Of a DNA stretch of 64,000 nucleotides, positions 46,164 to 58,064 are shown piece by piece. Positions within the stretch are counted from its first letter, which is position 1, and each line of letters starts with the position of its first letter. The stretch spans positions 1-64,000 of the forward strand of contig JAXGGA010004412.1 of the NCBI GenBank assembly GCA_038373865.1, written 5' to 3'. The notes below the pieces were generated by a model that worked only from the letters and a program-made list of their open reading frames with translations, was not told the DNA's origin and did not search any database. A program made the position numbers and the translations under genes. This stretch comes from Uloborus plumipes (Eukaryota > Arthropoda > Arachnida > Araneae > Uloboridae).

Positions 46164-46238
46164 ACAAATTCCCCATCTCAATACCCTACTTTCAAATTTT
46201 TAATTTTTCGATATTCATTTTACCTTTTTATTTTTTTC

Positions 46239-46527
46239 ACTTGGCGATATTTTTTTTGACTTGGCGATATTTTTTAACTTGGCGATATTTTTTTTGGACT
46301 TGGCGATATTTTTTGGACTTGGCGATATTTTTTGGACTTGGGCGATATTTTTTTTGGACTTGGCGATATTTTTTGGACTTGGCGATATTTTTTGGACTTG
46401 GCGATATTTTTTGGACTTGGCGATATTTTTTGGACTTGGCGATATTTTTTGGACTTGGCGATATTTTTTGGACTTGGCGATATTTTTTGGACTTGGCGAT
46501 ATTTTTTGGACTTGGCGATATTTTTTA
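46239..46527 (+). repeat. 19-bp minisatellite, about 15 units
   Basis: Unit GGCGATATTTTTTGGACTT, near-perfect in the second half and with T-run length variants at the start. Copy B has two or three units and copy A one or two. All frames stay open because the unit lacks stops, so apparent proteins here are artefacts. Confidence 0.95.
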
Positions 46528-46596
46528 GATGCATTAAGCTACTTTTAATACTTTTTTCGTCTTTCTTTTATTTTTAACGGGAAAGTAGGCTAAAAA

Positions 46597-48129
46597 CAGT
46601 ATAATTTTAACAAATTACAATTGAGAGTAAAATCAGTAAAATAATTTGAAATTTCATTGGTTTTTGATGAACAATTAAAATATTTTAAAATAATTGTTAA
46701 AAAAAAGAAAAAAAAAACTTGAAATAGATTAGGAGAAAATGTTTCAAAACCTGCTTATGCTATTCAGTTTCGGAAAAACAAATGTGTATTCTCTAATTCT
46801 TGTGAAGAAATTTAATTGAATTTAATGCGTTTTCTTTCTAATGAACTTTTCATCATTGATTACCTATAGTTTAATAGGAGTTAAAATATGATTCCATCTC
46901 ATCTCAGAGCAACAATCAGACATATAAGCCTCAGAACAGTAGTAAGATAGCTAGGCCAGTCATATTGTGGGGTCAGGAGGAGAAAATTTCCCCTCATCCT
47001 TTGATTTAAAGAAATGAATACGTTTACAAATAAATGGTGGTTGTTTTTCAGCATAATTTGCATTGAATATGACCCTGTGACCCCTCGCCCACCCTGGAAA
47101 AATTAAAAATGGTAGGTCTCAACATATTTACTGTCACTGTGAGATGATGATTGCAAATACTAATTACAGTTTACTTTTCTATAAATTAACATTGCCTTTA
47201 TAGGATAGATCTGGCATGACTTCCCTGTTGAAAATTAACTGAAAGATAAGAATTTGTTCGTAGTTACAACCACTAGTGCAGCGAGCATCTATGGAAGGGA
47301 GGGAGAAAGCCTTTATATGTATATAAAATACATATAATAAATATAACATGTATAAAATACGTATTATAGCTTGATGTAATTAAAATAGTTTTTTTAATTG
47401 ATTGTTGTCTTATTAACGCGGGTGACACCGCGGGAACAGCTATGTCTTAATGAAGGTTTTTGAAGTAACAACATATATCCATCATAATGTAAAGGATTCA
47501 AAAAGACTTTCAGTTCATTGGCGTTCAGGGGAAAGAATGCACGATGCACGTACATGACTCTAACAAATTCAAAACTTTAACAAGAATATCCTATACATGT
47601 GCTCTTGATAAATTAAAAGTTTGCCTCCCCGGGTCGATTCGATGTATCGGATACTCATTTTGAGATGTTATCGACCTTACAGAAAGCAGGAGTAAAAAAA
47701 ATGGCCGACTTATAACTTAACAACCACCAACACGTTTCTAGTGGAAAGGGGGTTGGTAGGGACAAAAAAAAATCCCTGCAAAACCCTTCTTGAAATCCGG
47801 AAATCGTCCCCCTCCTTTGATTGACGTTATCTCTCTCCATAGGGCGTGACCCACTCGTCAAAGTATCTCGCGTTATCAGTTTTTAGGCGAACTACAGTGC
47901 ACACCAAAATACTATACTTTTTAATTTCGATAATTTTACGTTTTAACAGGATAGCACCACGGACCAGTCAACTTGCGGAACTCTGGGGGTGCGATGACTA
48001 TACTTCGGGAAAGTCTGCTCTTAATATATGGTCTTGAGTTATTTTAACAAATTTTAAAGATTAAAATAATTTCCGAGATTCTCGGATATTTTAGCCGAAT
48101 TTCTTTTAATTTCTACCTCCTACAATGGA
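46597..48129. other. Anonymous DNA with one decayed MITE
   Basis: 46957-47118 is a relative of the MITE at 7713-7885 (CAGTCATATTGTGGGG... to CACCCTGGAAAAATTAAAAA). A CGCGGGTGACACCGCG hairpin at 47417 looks like a Helitron 3' hairpin but lacks a CTAG end. No gene supported. Confidence 0.4.
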
Positions 48130-48345
48130 AGCTTGCGTTTCTCGCAGCAAGCCAAACTAGAAGTTAGCCAGATTTCAATCCTGCTGTTTCCTAAAAGCAT
48201 TTCATTATTTTGGGAAGTAATTTCAACCTCTACTTTCAATCAACTTATTTCAAGCTAAATCTTTTTCTCAACTTCATGCAACATTAATCTTTAAATCACG
48301 GAAAGAAATACAGAAAGCTAAAAATCGCGGATGATTTTCATCTTT
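48130..48345 (+). repeat. Right-end fragment of the 11112-type hAT
   Basis: Matches 11495-11775 with indels (GATTTCAATCCTGCTG, TCAACTTATTTCAAGCT, GCGGATGATTTTCATC). The terminal CCCTG has decayed. Confidence 0.65.
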
Positions 48346-48427
48346 GTTTTTTCAGTTCTAGGTTCTTTAATGAATTGTTTTCTACAACCGGCAAAGTTAA
48401 GAAATATACTTTGAAAATTCCTATTAA

Positions 48428-49395
48428 CCCGGGAGAACGCGCGTCTCCGAGGCAAACGTTAGGACGCGCGGGGTCATAAAATGACCCCAACCCTTTGAAT
48501 GAGCCCAAAATCCCTTCCTACGCAGTTGAAAACTTTTATATTTTAATATTTCCTTCTTAAAACCATATTGCAGTACAATTACAGACATTGAAACCTATCA
48601 TTTAGACAAAAATTTGCTATGCAAACTAACTTTCTTTCGCAATTCTGTTTAAAGGTATGGAACGTATATTTTTTACACAAAGCTCATAAATTTTGCGGGT
48701 TATTACATTTTATATAATTTACAATATTTATAACAACTATCATTCTAGAATTGATGTTTTTAAAGATAACTGGTAGATTTATATTTAAATTGTTTCAACC
48801 TTTAATCGAAAATAATTAATTTACTTTATTTTATTTTGTCTCCTCCTGTATTTTTATACTGCATGAATGAAGATAAAGAAAATATTACTTTGATTGTAGT
48901 TATCATAATTTAAGTACTTTTTACACTGGTTGAATGAAATGAAGACGATAATTTAATTGAATAATAGTCCCTTTCATTTTATTTGCTCAATTTCTAAATA
49001 AGTATTATTTCGGTATCATTTTTCCCTCCAAAAAGGAATTTAAGAAGTATATTTACTAATCAGCATAAAGAATACTTTCTATATGGTTGTTTAAAAGTAC
49101 AAAATTCTTTTAATTGAAAAAAAGTGACGAACTGACCGTATCAGGCAGGCGAAATAGTTGATCTGTCAAGCAAACGTTAGGACGCGCGGGGTCATAGAAT
49201 GACCCCAATAACTGACCAAACGTATCTTGGCTGAATGCAAATAACAGAAATACCTCCAAATTAGTAACAAAAGGTGAATGGGGGGTAGAAACTCAGCTAC
49301 TGAGAAGAAAGGAGTGAACTGGTGCATAGTTTTCTTGGAATTGGAGTTAGAAAGTTGCTTTGGGGTCATAAAATGACCCCGCGCGTCCTCCCGAG
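48428..49395. mobile_element. 968-bp TTAA-flanked element (piggyBac-type) with triple hairpins
   Basis: TTAA at 48424-48427 and 49396-49399. Ends CCCGGGAGAACGCGCG and, inverted, CTCGGGAGGACGCGCG. The hairpin GGGGTCATAAAATGACCCC stands at 48470-48488 and 49362-49380, with a one-base variant at 49188-49206. AAACGTTAGGACGCGCGGGG is repeated at both sides. The interior is AT-rich without a transposase. Confidence 0.85.
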
Positions 49396-49399
49396 TTAA

Positions 49400-51120
49400 G
49401 AGAATTGCCAGAAGAGCCCACAATATAAATCCACTTAGGGTTTGAACTATGCCATCGCGCGCACGCGCGGAGCAAGCAATATAGCTACGGCGCCATTAAT
49501 AGTTCGGGGTCTCGACTCCGGCTATTTCGCAATACGCTGAACGAAAGGGATAATGAATAGAAAGAGTGGGAATAGAGTATTTCGTAGGGCGATATTGATT
49601 TTTACTGAAGAAATAAGCAAAGTCGCCAGTTTTGACGACTGGGTATTTTTTTTGGTGCCATTTTGCATGAAATGGTCGCCCGTTAGTGACCGTTAATCTC
49701 AAGCTTAGCGAGGGGTAGCGTGTACTGATTCTTGAAAATTAAATCCTAAAGACTAAAATTGTAGACCATATTTGATGTTAATGTAAGGGATGTGTGCTCC
49801 AGGAATAGAACAAATCATGACCATCAAATTTACACGGGGAGGAAAGGGAAGGGTGGAAATATAATTTCGGAACAGAAAAATATTAACATTCACTTTTAGA
49901 AATCCGATTTTATATTTAGCTATTTTTTGCTTCTTAGCAAACAATCTGAGTGTTACATAATTAAGTTCCAGAAAATAGAACTATCGTTTTCTAATAAAAA
50001 TTTACGACGCTTCCCCAACATGAGTATTAAACGATGATCGACGACGCAATCATAAGTACTTCGTACAAAATTATGCAAAAATCTATTTAACTTATCTAAT
50101 TTTAACTTATAGCTGCGTGGCCCGGCTCTGCCCAACTTTTTCTCAATGATTTTATTCACGTCTCCCCCCCCCCCCGGTGCAGACGATATGAAATTAGATT
50201 TAAGATTTATATTTATTAACTTAAAAACGCCTGTGTCTTTCTCCTGGGTCCAGTTAGAGGTTAAGAGTCTTCAAAGCCTTTGGAATGAAATACCCTTAAA
50301 AAGTATTTTTCGAGTTCTTTCAAATTTCAATGAGACCGAATTCAAGAAGATTCGATAATCATTTCGGGTAGAAATTTCAAACGAAAGGTTTCCTTTTTCG
50401 GTGTTCGAAAATTCCCAGGGACCGTTCCCGGATGCCGAAGTCTCTCACTGCCAAATTTGGTCCAGATCCGATGTAAACTGGATTTGTATGAGGAATACAA
50501 ATATTCCTTGCTTTATTTGTATGGATCATTTGCAAATCTTATTTTACTGCGATCCTAATACCACGAAATCTCGTCAAATTTACCAAAAAATTTCTCAGCT
50601 TTATAACATTTTTGTACACAACTCATGTGAATGAGATAAGTGTACAACTTCTATATCATAATTTTACCACACGAGGTTTATTGAGATTTCCCAGTTTCGT
50701 AAATTGTGGAGAATAAGGGTAAAAAAAATTTCAAAATTTGCAATTGCAAGGTGCGGTAGAGTCACCTGGACTGGCGAGTCTGCTAAATAAATAGCGATAT
50801 AAAGTTTAAAAAACAACTACTTTTTGCGACTTGCGAACATTTTACGCTTAATCAGTAAAAGTTGCAGCGGTTATGAAAGAAAAATGGGGAGAAAAAAGAA
50901 TTACGTTCGAGAAAAATTAAAATTTTTTCGAGTTGATGCCAAATATCGAGTGCAACATAGCAAATTTTTAACGATTGTTTCCAATCTGAAATTAAAAATT
51001 AAGCGAATAGAGTTCGGCTAACTTTTAGTTAAGAGGGGATGGGTTGAACTCATTTGTTGAAAAACTAAACCTGCTGAGCCGAGACTTAGGATGAAGGCAG
51101 GGCACCTCAAAGTGTAACAT
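49400..51120. other. Anonymous DNA; NRF-1-like site
   Basis: CGCGCACGCGCG at 49458-49469 fits the NRF-1/ewg consensus exactly and sits in a short G/C-rich patch just right of the TTAA element. C-run of about 11 at 50164. No gene supported. Confidence 0.35.
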
Positions 51121-51121
51121 A

Positions 51122-51309
51122 GGCCGGAATTCAAGTGAAACACGGACGATTGCGATTGCAATGGTGAGTTACGAATTCCCAAATTTGGATTCAAGTGAAA
51201 CGTAACAATCGCTACCAGATGCTATTCTATCGTAAGTCGATTTCCAGTAGAGATTGCAATTGCGATCGCCTCTAAGTGATTGCAATGGTGTTTCACTTTA
51301 ATTTGGCCC
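51122..51309. mobile_element. MITE with GGCCGGAATTCAAGTGAAAC ends, copy 1
   Basis: The left end and the inverted right end (GGCCAAATTAAAGTGAAACA) match with a few changes, and TA lies at both flanks. The internal GATTGCAATTGCGATCGC core is near-palindromic. The second copy is at 54735-54922. Superfamily uncertain (Tc/mariner or PIF/Harbinger). Confidence 0.75.
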
Positions 51310-53389
51310 TAAATTTAGATAAAAGTGCATCGTTAATTATTTTTAGCATAATTATTTTTGCCGAAGAGAGGTAAAGCGTTTTGATAAAAACAGGAAAAGA
51401 TAAATTAAAATCTGAAGTTCTCTTGGAGTAGGTGTTCTCCAAACAAGTGCATGCAATATTGACAAATTTTTGCTTAATAACATTAATTTCGGTGTTTCTT
51501 AAACAAATTTGCAATAAAAATGAACAAAATTAAAATTATAAGATAGTCATAAACATGACAAACAGTAAAATGGAACTCGTCAAAGAAAAAGAATTCTTTT
51601 CCTTTCTTTGTACTTAGTCCTATAATTAAATTCTCTACAGAAATTTTCTCAAGTCCCATAGATGTTTCAAACACTATGTAATAAATTACGCATGGTTTTA
51701 TGTTTTTCTACAAAGGCATAGAGTAAATTTCCTTTGTTCCCTTGAAAACTTTTCAATGACGGGTCTGAGTCAGCTAGATAAAAAACACACGATAATATTG
51801 CCCGAGAGCCGAAAATATTTTGCACGAGTTATTTAACGACAAAAATTGGAGGGTTAAAAAAGATTAAGACAAAAGCAGGGATTAACGCAGTGAAACTAGG
51901 ACTTTACAGGATTCGAAATTTTTAAAATTGAGATAACTATTTGAGGCAAACACCGCGGGAACGAAGGGAGGCTCAACCGGCTTAGACGATCGCTACACTG
52001 CCGTATCGACAGCTTTTAAAAAAACTTAGGCACCCGATGGTTCTTAGATGTATTCAACCTATATACTGTGTTAAAGATCATTTCAGAACAGGAAATAATT
52101 TTTTTAAAAAATTCCGAAAAAGTACCTTCTGAATCAAATGGAAACTAGGAAGATGCGGATGTCATTCTTATACTTGGATTGGAAACCTTTCACTTTTATT
52201 TTTCCGATATTTTTCAAAACATTCCGTTTAAATCCTTTAGTATTTGCCGCCTTTTTATCTTTAGTCAATTAGTCTAATTGTTTAAAACTCCCCTTATCAC
52301 AGAGCACTTAAAAGTTAAATCCCCCTCCCCGCTTTGGAAAATAATTTCGCAGCTTGATAACTTTAAGGAAAATAAAATAATTATCAAAAACTTTTTAAAA
52401 GCTGAAAAGCCTCTTCAAGATTTCGTTTTGATGAACATTCAGGAAATCTTTAATTAGGGAGTTGCGGACGGAGAAGGTACCAAACAAGGGATTTTTTTCG
52501 GAAAAAATCCAGAATATAGCTAACTTTGACATTTGAATAAAATACAACAAGGTTTTAGTCATTGCAAATACGTCTATAACATCTTTTTACGTAAAACATT
52601 TTACGGCGAAACCAAATAAAACCCAAGACAATTTCAGACAATTTTTAAACAATCCAATACGTTACGAATTAAAGTGTGCAGTTAAAAAATTTAGGTTTAT
52701 CCTTTAAAGGCACCAAAAGTGCAGAATGCTTTCAGATGCCTTCGCCTTAAAACTCATTCTTTACATTGAAAAAGGAGTTTATCGTGGCGCCGCAACTCCC
52801 GCAGCATTCAGCAATTTTGGCGATTTTAAACTTTGAACATATTTTATGCCGCATTTTTTATACACCTGTCATTACATAGGTAAAATGTACATATACGTGG
52901 CATACCTTACAATAGATGTACCTTGGGGTCGAGACTCGTGCGCTTTTTCACGCATGAGCACTAATCCAAGGAACTATGCTTTAAGCTGCCTGCAACGCCA
53001 TTCATTAATAACGTAACGAATGGCAATTTCACAGCTATGGAACTAATTTTCTGGATTTGGAACCATATTACATCAGTATGAACAATACAGGATTTAAATT
53101 TGAAGGAGGTGAGAAAAATCTCCGAACGTCGTACAAAGATTTTCATAGAGACAAAATTAAATTCAGAGTAAGTACGAAAGCAAGATACTGAAGTTATCGT
53201 AACGTGGATATCAAATCTAATGAAGGTTTCAAAAGTAAAATAGAGCTTACGTTTAAAACAACCTTCCGCGTATCTTACTTTTAAGCATGAGGCTTACAGC
53301 TCGAAAACAAACCAAAACTAAATTTATGTTTCACAATTGGCTAGAGCAGCGTTTTGCAGAGCAAAAGATATTTTATTCCCCGGACTGTT
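51310..53389. other. Anonymous AT-rich DNA
   Basis: No gene, RNA gene or repeat boundary that I can support. Confidence 0.4.
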
Positions 53390-53392
53390 TAG

Positions 53393-53480
53393 TTTTTTTT
53401 TTTTTTTTGCGCTGAGGGAGAGGGAAAAAAATTTCCGATTCGGGGATCGAAACCCACTTGTAAAATATCTTATGAGCGGC
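53393..53480 (-). repeat. Possible tRNA-derived SINE fragment
   Basis: On the minus strand GGGTTTCGATCCCCGAATC looks like a tRNA B box with T-arm, followed about 40 bases on by a poly(A) run (plus-strand T run near 53392-53408). The A-box half is not clear. Confidence 0.4.
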
Positions 53481-54734
53481 TGGCAGTCTTTGCGGTAAAA
53501 TAAATTGATAAATGAAAATAGTTTTGAAAAATCAGTTACGAAAATTAATCACGACATCCACGTAACGTTGAGATTCTCTCTCCCTCTTGAGTAAGGAAAT
53601 TTGTTTAATGTGGAAGCAAAAATTTGCCCAAGTCCGGGTCCTACTTTTTACGAATCGGTAACTGTCCGCCGAAATACCAGTGGATAATCGCAAGGCGAGA
53701 GTTAGACTTTGTAACACTCTTAACAGGAATATACCGAAGATTAAATTTGATAGGTGACATGTGCAACAGTTTTTTTTGGAGGGGGAGGGCATAATAATCG
53801 TAACTTGCTTATCGGGGAAATTTTGAGCGGTTCAGTTTTAAAACTGAAAAGAAATTCAAAACGCTCGTCAAAATGAGACCTCTTCGACTTTTAAATAAAA
53901 AATGCAAGTGAAAAATAACTCACTATTTACGTACTATCTACAATGTGTTGGACTATCTACAATATGTTTATGGAAGTGAAATAAGTAGCAGAAAAGTTTA
54001 CAACCCGAAAGGAAAGAAAAAAGTAAGATTTATCATTAGAAAATTGTTCAGTATTTTTTTTATGAAAAATTTTACATGGATAAAAATAAACTATTTTAGG
54101 AAACTCACCTGTGTTTTAATCAATGTTAGTCCATCATCATCGAACGTCAGTTTGCCGCCACATCAGTAACAATTTAATACTTCCAAGCTTTTAAACCTAA
54201 AACATTAATATCAATTAACACTCTGAGAAAAATCGGTAATTTTAATGCAAGCGACAAACATACTAACTTATATTTAAAATATACAAAAAACTTTCTTAAC
54301 ACCACTTAACTGGAATTCAATATTATTACAGATGATTTCTAACGACTTCCAACCTCGCTTCTGCACTTCAACGGTACAATAAGATGGCGCTACTGTGGAA
54401 TAAATACTATATTTGGCAAGTTGCAGCGCATGTGCAATACAATATAAAACAAAAATCATCATATTCAAACTTTTACGCAACGGGTGCTGAAACTAAGCAA
54501 AAACTTAATAACAAATGAGGACTCTTTTCTTTACTTTTTGCAAATATTTTTCAACTATTAATATTTAAATTGAAGTAAAATCCAATATATTTTCAGGTTA
54601 TAAACCATTAATTTAAAAATTGTATGCCTTTAATTGTGCAAAAGACAAACGAAATTTTAATTTTTAAATATTCATTAAAAATAGTTCATGACTTGAATTT
54701 GGATAAGCTTGGGTAAATTTAAATCCCATTGTAA
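53481..54734. other. Anonymous AT-rich DNA
   Basis: No supported gene. GTGGACTATCTACAAT-like short direct repeats near 53940 only. Confidence 0.35.
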
Positions 54735-54922
54735 GGCCGGGATTCAAGTGAAACATGGACGATCGCAACTCATTAATACAATCGCAAGTTCCCAAATTTG
54801 GATTCAAGTGAAACTTTACAATCGCTACGAGGTGCTATTCTATCGTAATTCGACTTCTAGTAGCGATTGCAATTGCGATCGCCTCGAAGCGATTGCAATG
54901 GTGTTTCACTTGAATTCGGCCT
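54735..54922. mobile_element. MITE with GGCCGG ends, copy 2
   Basis: Ends GGCCGGGATTCAAGTGAAAC and, inverted, GGCCGAATTCAAGTGAAACA. Same length (about 188 bp) and orientation as copy 1, with GCGATTGCAATTGCGATCGC inside. Confidence 0.8.
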
Positions 54923-57240
54923 CTAGAACATAATCATATAAATGTAATGAAAGTGTATTATTTATACACCGATGTTATTATTTGCATCAATAAGATTTTG
55001 AAGGATTTTTAATGTAAAAATTATTGATGGTAAAGCGATAGGCATTAATTAAATTAGTTAACACTGATAATAATATCAAAATAAGTAATGGAATTAATGA
55101 AAAAACTTACAGCATCGAAGGGCTTCTGTCTCCCCTAACAAACCGAATGAAGTCCAATTGGCAAATGGCCGGTACAGAAATTTTAGACTCTTTCAGATGG
55201 GGGGGGGGGGGGGCTCTCGACCAATACTTGCTTGTCCATTTTTGGTTGGTGATCCAAATTTCAACGGAACACCCCCTGAAAATGAACCCTCCAACCGTTC
55301 CCCGCCAGCGAAAAGGGGTAGATGAGGGGTCAGGGGTCACCTTCAAAGTCCACCAGATAGAAGCCCCTCTGCATTTATCTTGAGGCTTGGCATTCCTGAC
55401 CCACATTTTCGACGGGTTGCCAATTTGTGACAACAATCCCTATTCCAAAAAGGTCTTTTGCAATGCATTTAGATTTTCCGCTAGCGTTGCATTTGTACTA
55501 CACCCACAGTAATAGTGTAAAATGTGTCACATAAATGCAAATACAAACAGCAGCAAGTTGAAATTCTGAAGCATCTTCCGATCAATTTCTGTATTTCAAA
55601 TTGATTAGTTCTAGTTGTGAACGATCTTCCACAACCAGAACTAATCGAACCCACTAATTTTTATCAGCCAAATCGTCGTAGGAAAGAATTTTCAACACAG
55701 TAATTTTACACAGATTTGATTATACGCGGTTTAAGATTTGATTCCTTTAATTAATTTTATGCGAATGAGAGTTTTGATCAAACACGATTTGACGGAGTTT
55801 GATTTGACAAATTGAAATTTCTTCCCTTCCAAAAATTTAGTTTAGGCCCCCTGATACAATGTTTTTTTTTTTTTTTTTTTGAATTTAAAAACGAAACATT
55901 GGCCCCGAGGCAAAGTGTGCGAACCTTCCTGTACCCCTTCCTGAAAATTATGAACTTTGCGGACGACTTCACCCCCACCCCTCGCGCCAAAAAAAAAAAT
56001 CTTTATTTGATAAATTCATTTTTTTTTTCCTGATACGTTTTTGCTTTTCTCTCTTCTTTTCTTTTATTTTCAATTGATTTATTCATTGTTCTGTTTATTT
56101 TTGAGCTATGGAAGTAAAAATATATTTGAAACTCAAATATGTGTTAAAATCGAGAGTTCTGGGGGTCTGCTGCGCTGTTCGTGAACAAGAACCTTTTTAT
56201 TTCCAATAAATCTGGTTTTATTTTGAAAAAAAAAAAAAAAACATATTGTTACTCGTTCTTCAATTTCAACTAATAAGATTTACGTTTCCACACTTCGGAA
56301 AAACTGCATTAGGCTCTATTGAATCATGAAACATTTCTTAATTTCATATAGTCCGACAAATACGATACGTTTATTTCCTGTTTAGAATTATTGAGACTAA
56401 TGCAATTTGTTTTTTTTTTTTTTCGATACAAACAAAATGTATTGGTGCTGTGCCCATAAAACAAGCTAGCTTTCTCTCAGGCGTGAACCACTTTTTTGTT
56501 TTCCATCGAGAAATACAATGTCCTTAGACCTTACGCAACAAACGTTCGTTGTCTAATACCTTTCTTATCGTGCAATAGAACAAACTCATCCAAGCGCAAC
56601 TTGTTAATTCTGACAAATGCGCGAGGTTAACGATCTTGATTCTTCTAACTCTTTTGGATTTATAACTCTGACTCTGGTTGATTTTGTTCTCCTATTTAAG
56701 AAGTAATGTATGCGTTTTCTCCGGATTCATCGATTTAGAACACGTGTATTTTCATTAGAAAACAATTGTAGCTTTTATTGTGCTATTTATTTATTGTTTT
56801 TCTTTTCTTTTCTTTTAACTTTTTAGCTTTTTTATCGAGTGAAGAACTTGTAGAGCAGCTGGAGCTCTTTTCGAATCTAAATCATTTACTTGCTAATGTT
56901 TCGTTTCTCCCCAGTTTTTTCTTTTTTGAACAGTGAATAATTGAAGGGCTCGGGTGTAATAATGGTAACTTGAACTATTAAAATCAAAGGTATGGCTTGT
57001 GAAAACTTCGAAAAATTACTGTAGGAAGTATTTTGATTTCAAAAACAAAGTGCGTGTGTGTAGGTACATTATAAAGGGATGTGTTTATCGTTAAGCCCTG
57101 TAATATTTCTGTTCATATACTGCCCACATACCATTGTTTTCACCAAATAATTCGAGTTTTACTTTTTTGTCAGAAACCACTATTAACGCCCGAGCCCTTC
57201 AATTGCTGCATGTTTTCTGCTTGTACCTTAGTTGTGCCGG
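54923..57240. other. Anonymous DNA with small repeats
   Basis: Holds a G-run of about 14 at 55199, T-runs near 55861 and 56409, and the block shared with 43.8 kb at about 56108-56190. No gene supported. Confidence 0.35.
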
Positions 57241-57471
57241 TTTTTTTTTTTTTTTTTTTTTTTCAGATTGGTAGTCTGCCAATGTGACTTATCTATCAGT
57301 CTGTGTTCCTCCACCCTGTGGGACATGGTGGCGCGGTACTGATGGCAGAAGACACATTCTGTTGAGTTGTCGGGTGACCAGTGTGGCGTACAGATATGTG
57401 TCCCTGCCGGGGTTGATCCAGGGTCCTCTGTTATGGTTACCCAGTACTTTACCCACTGAGCCAAAAGGACC
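57241..57471 (-). mobile_element. tRNA-derived SINE
   Basis: Minus strand. From 57471 it reads GGTCCTTTTGGCTCAGTGGG, with an A box (TGGCTCAGTGGG) 8-19 nt in; about 40 nt later GGATCAACCCC stands where a B box should be. A tRNA-unrelated body follows, then a poly(A) tail (plus-strand run of T at 57241-57263). These are the pol III promoter boxes and tail of a SINE moved by LINE enzymes. Flanking duplications were not clear. Confidence 0.7.
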
Positions 57472-57593
57472 ACACGGATCGGGGACACATTAGGAGTATG
57501 TGCTTTCGGACGTATGACACACACTCGTTGCAATTCATCATTGCAAATAACAAAATTTGAATTCGAGATGGCAAATTACGCACACGACCACCT

Positions 57594-57612
57594 ACACACA
57601 CACACACACACA
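57594..57612. repeat. (CA)n microsatellite
   Basis: About nine CA units. Confidence 0.9.
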
Positions 57613-57830
57613 TCTATCGCAATTCGTAGAAATCAAAAAACGTAATTTGAATTCTAGATGTCAAAACTCAATCTTTTTTTTTTTTCTTCTCCCTATAGGT
57701 TTCTTTGCATTGGGGCACTATGGGCAGAGGCGGATCCAGAAGTTTTTGTAAGTGGGTCGAGTTCAGTGGGTTATTCCTCATCAGTTAAGTGGAAGGAAAA
57801 CGAAGAAAATAATACTTAAACCTTCTTTAA

Positions 57831-58064
57831 CCCTTTCAGTACCAATATTTTTTTTCTGATTGAAAAATTTCTAGGAATCTGGGGGAGTTTTAGGTAGGAC
57901 ATGTGTCCTATTGTTCTATCTAACCATTTTATCGGGACACATTTATCCCAGTGGCATTGAAAAAGAGACTGAACATACAATGAAAAACTAAATAACTTTT
58001 TATTGGATCAATTTTGCAGAGTCATTGCCTGCGGGACATATATGTCCCGGTGGAGCCGAAAGGG
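57831..58064. mobile_element. 234-bp TTAA-flanked MITE (piggyBac-type)
   Basis: TTAA at 57827-57830 and 58065-58068. Ends CCCTTTCAGTACCA and, inverted, CCCTTTCGGCTCCA. Palindromes TAGGACATGTGTCCTA (57895-57910) and CGGGACATATATGTCCCG (58032-58049). Confidence 0.85.

Larger units (their letters stand above)
45246..46596 (+). mobile_element. Internally repetitive element, copy C, with an expanded minisatellite
   Basis: Same ends as copy B (AAACAAGAAGTTCTGTCAA; GAAAGTAGGCTAAAAA). The left part carries the hairpin AGTTCTGTCAAGAACT. The middle has lost some of the long tandem units, while the 19-bp unit array is much larger than in A or B. Confidence 0.7.

Noticed and set aside
46239..46527. CRISPR array
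   Set aside because: Units are contiguous with no spacers and the context is eukaryotic; the 16-bp foldback units likewise have no unique spacers of constant length.
46241..46577. Overlapping frames of 80-95 codons with FFGLGDIF-type repeats
   Set aside because: Pure translation of the 19-bp minisatellite in several frames and both strands.
45274..46596. Terminal inverted repeat AGCCTACTTTCCCGT marking the ends of copies B and C
   Set aside because: Both copies share about 30 more bases to the left of it, and the hAT host around copy B shows that the insertion begins at the outer sequence; the inverted pair is subterminal.
47415..47445. Third Helitron 3' end (CGCGGGTGACACCGCG hairpin then GGAACAGCTA)
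   Set aside because: The terminal four bases are CTAT, not CTRR, and it cannot be tied securely to the 5' end at 44897.
57390..57471. Functional tRNA gene
   Set aside because: The B box is degenerate, the cloverleaf is incomplete and it is joined to a body with a poly(A) tail, so it is a SINE.
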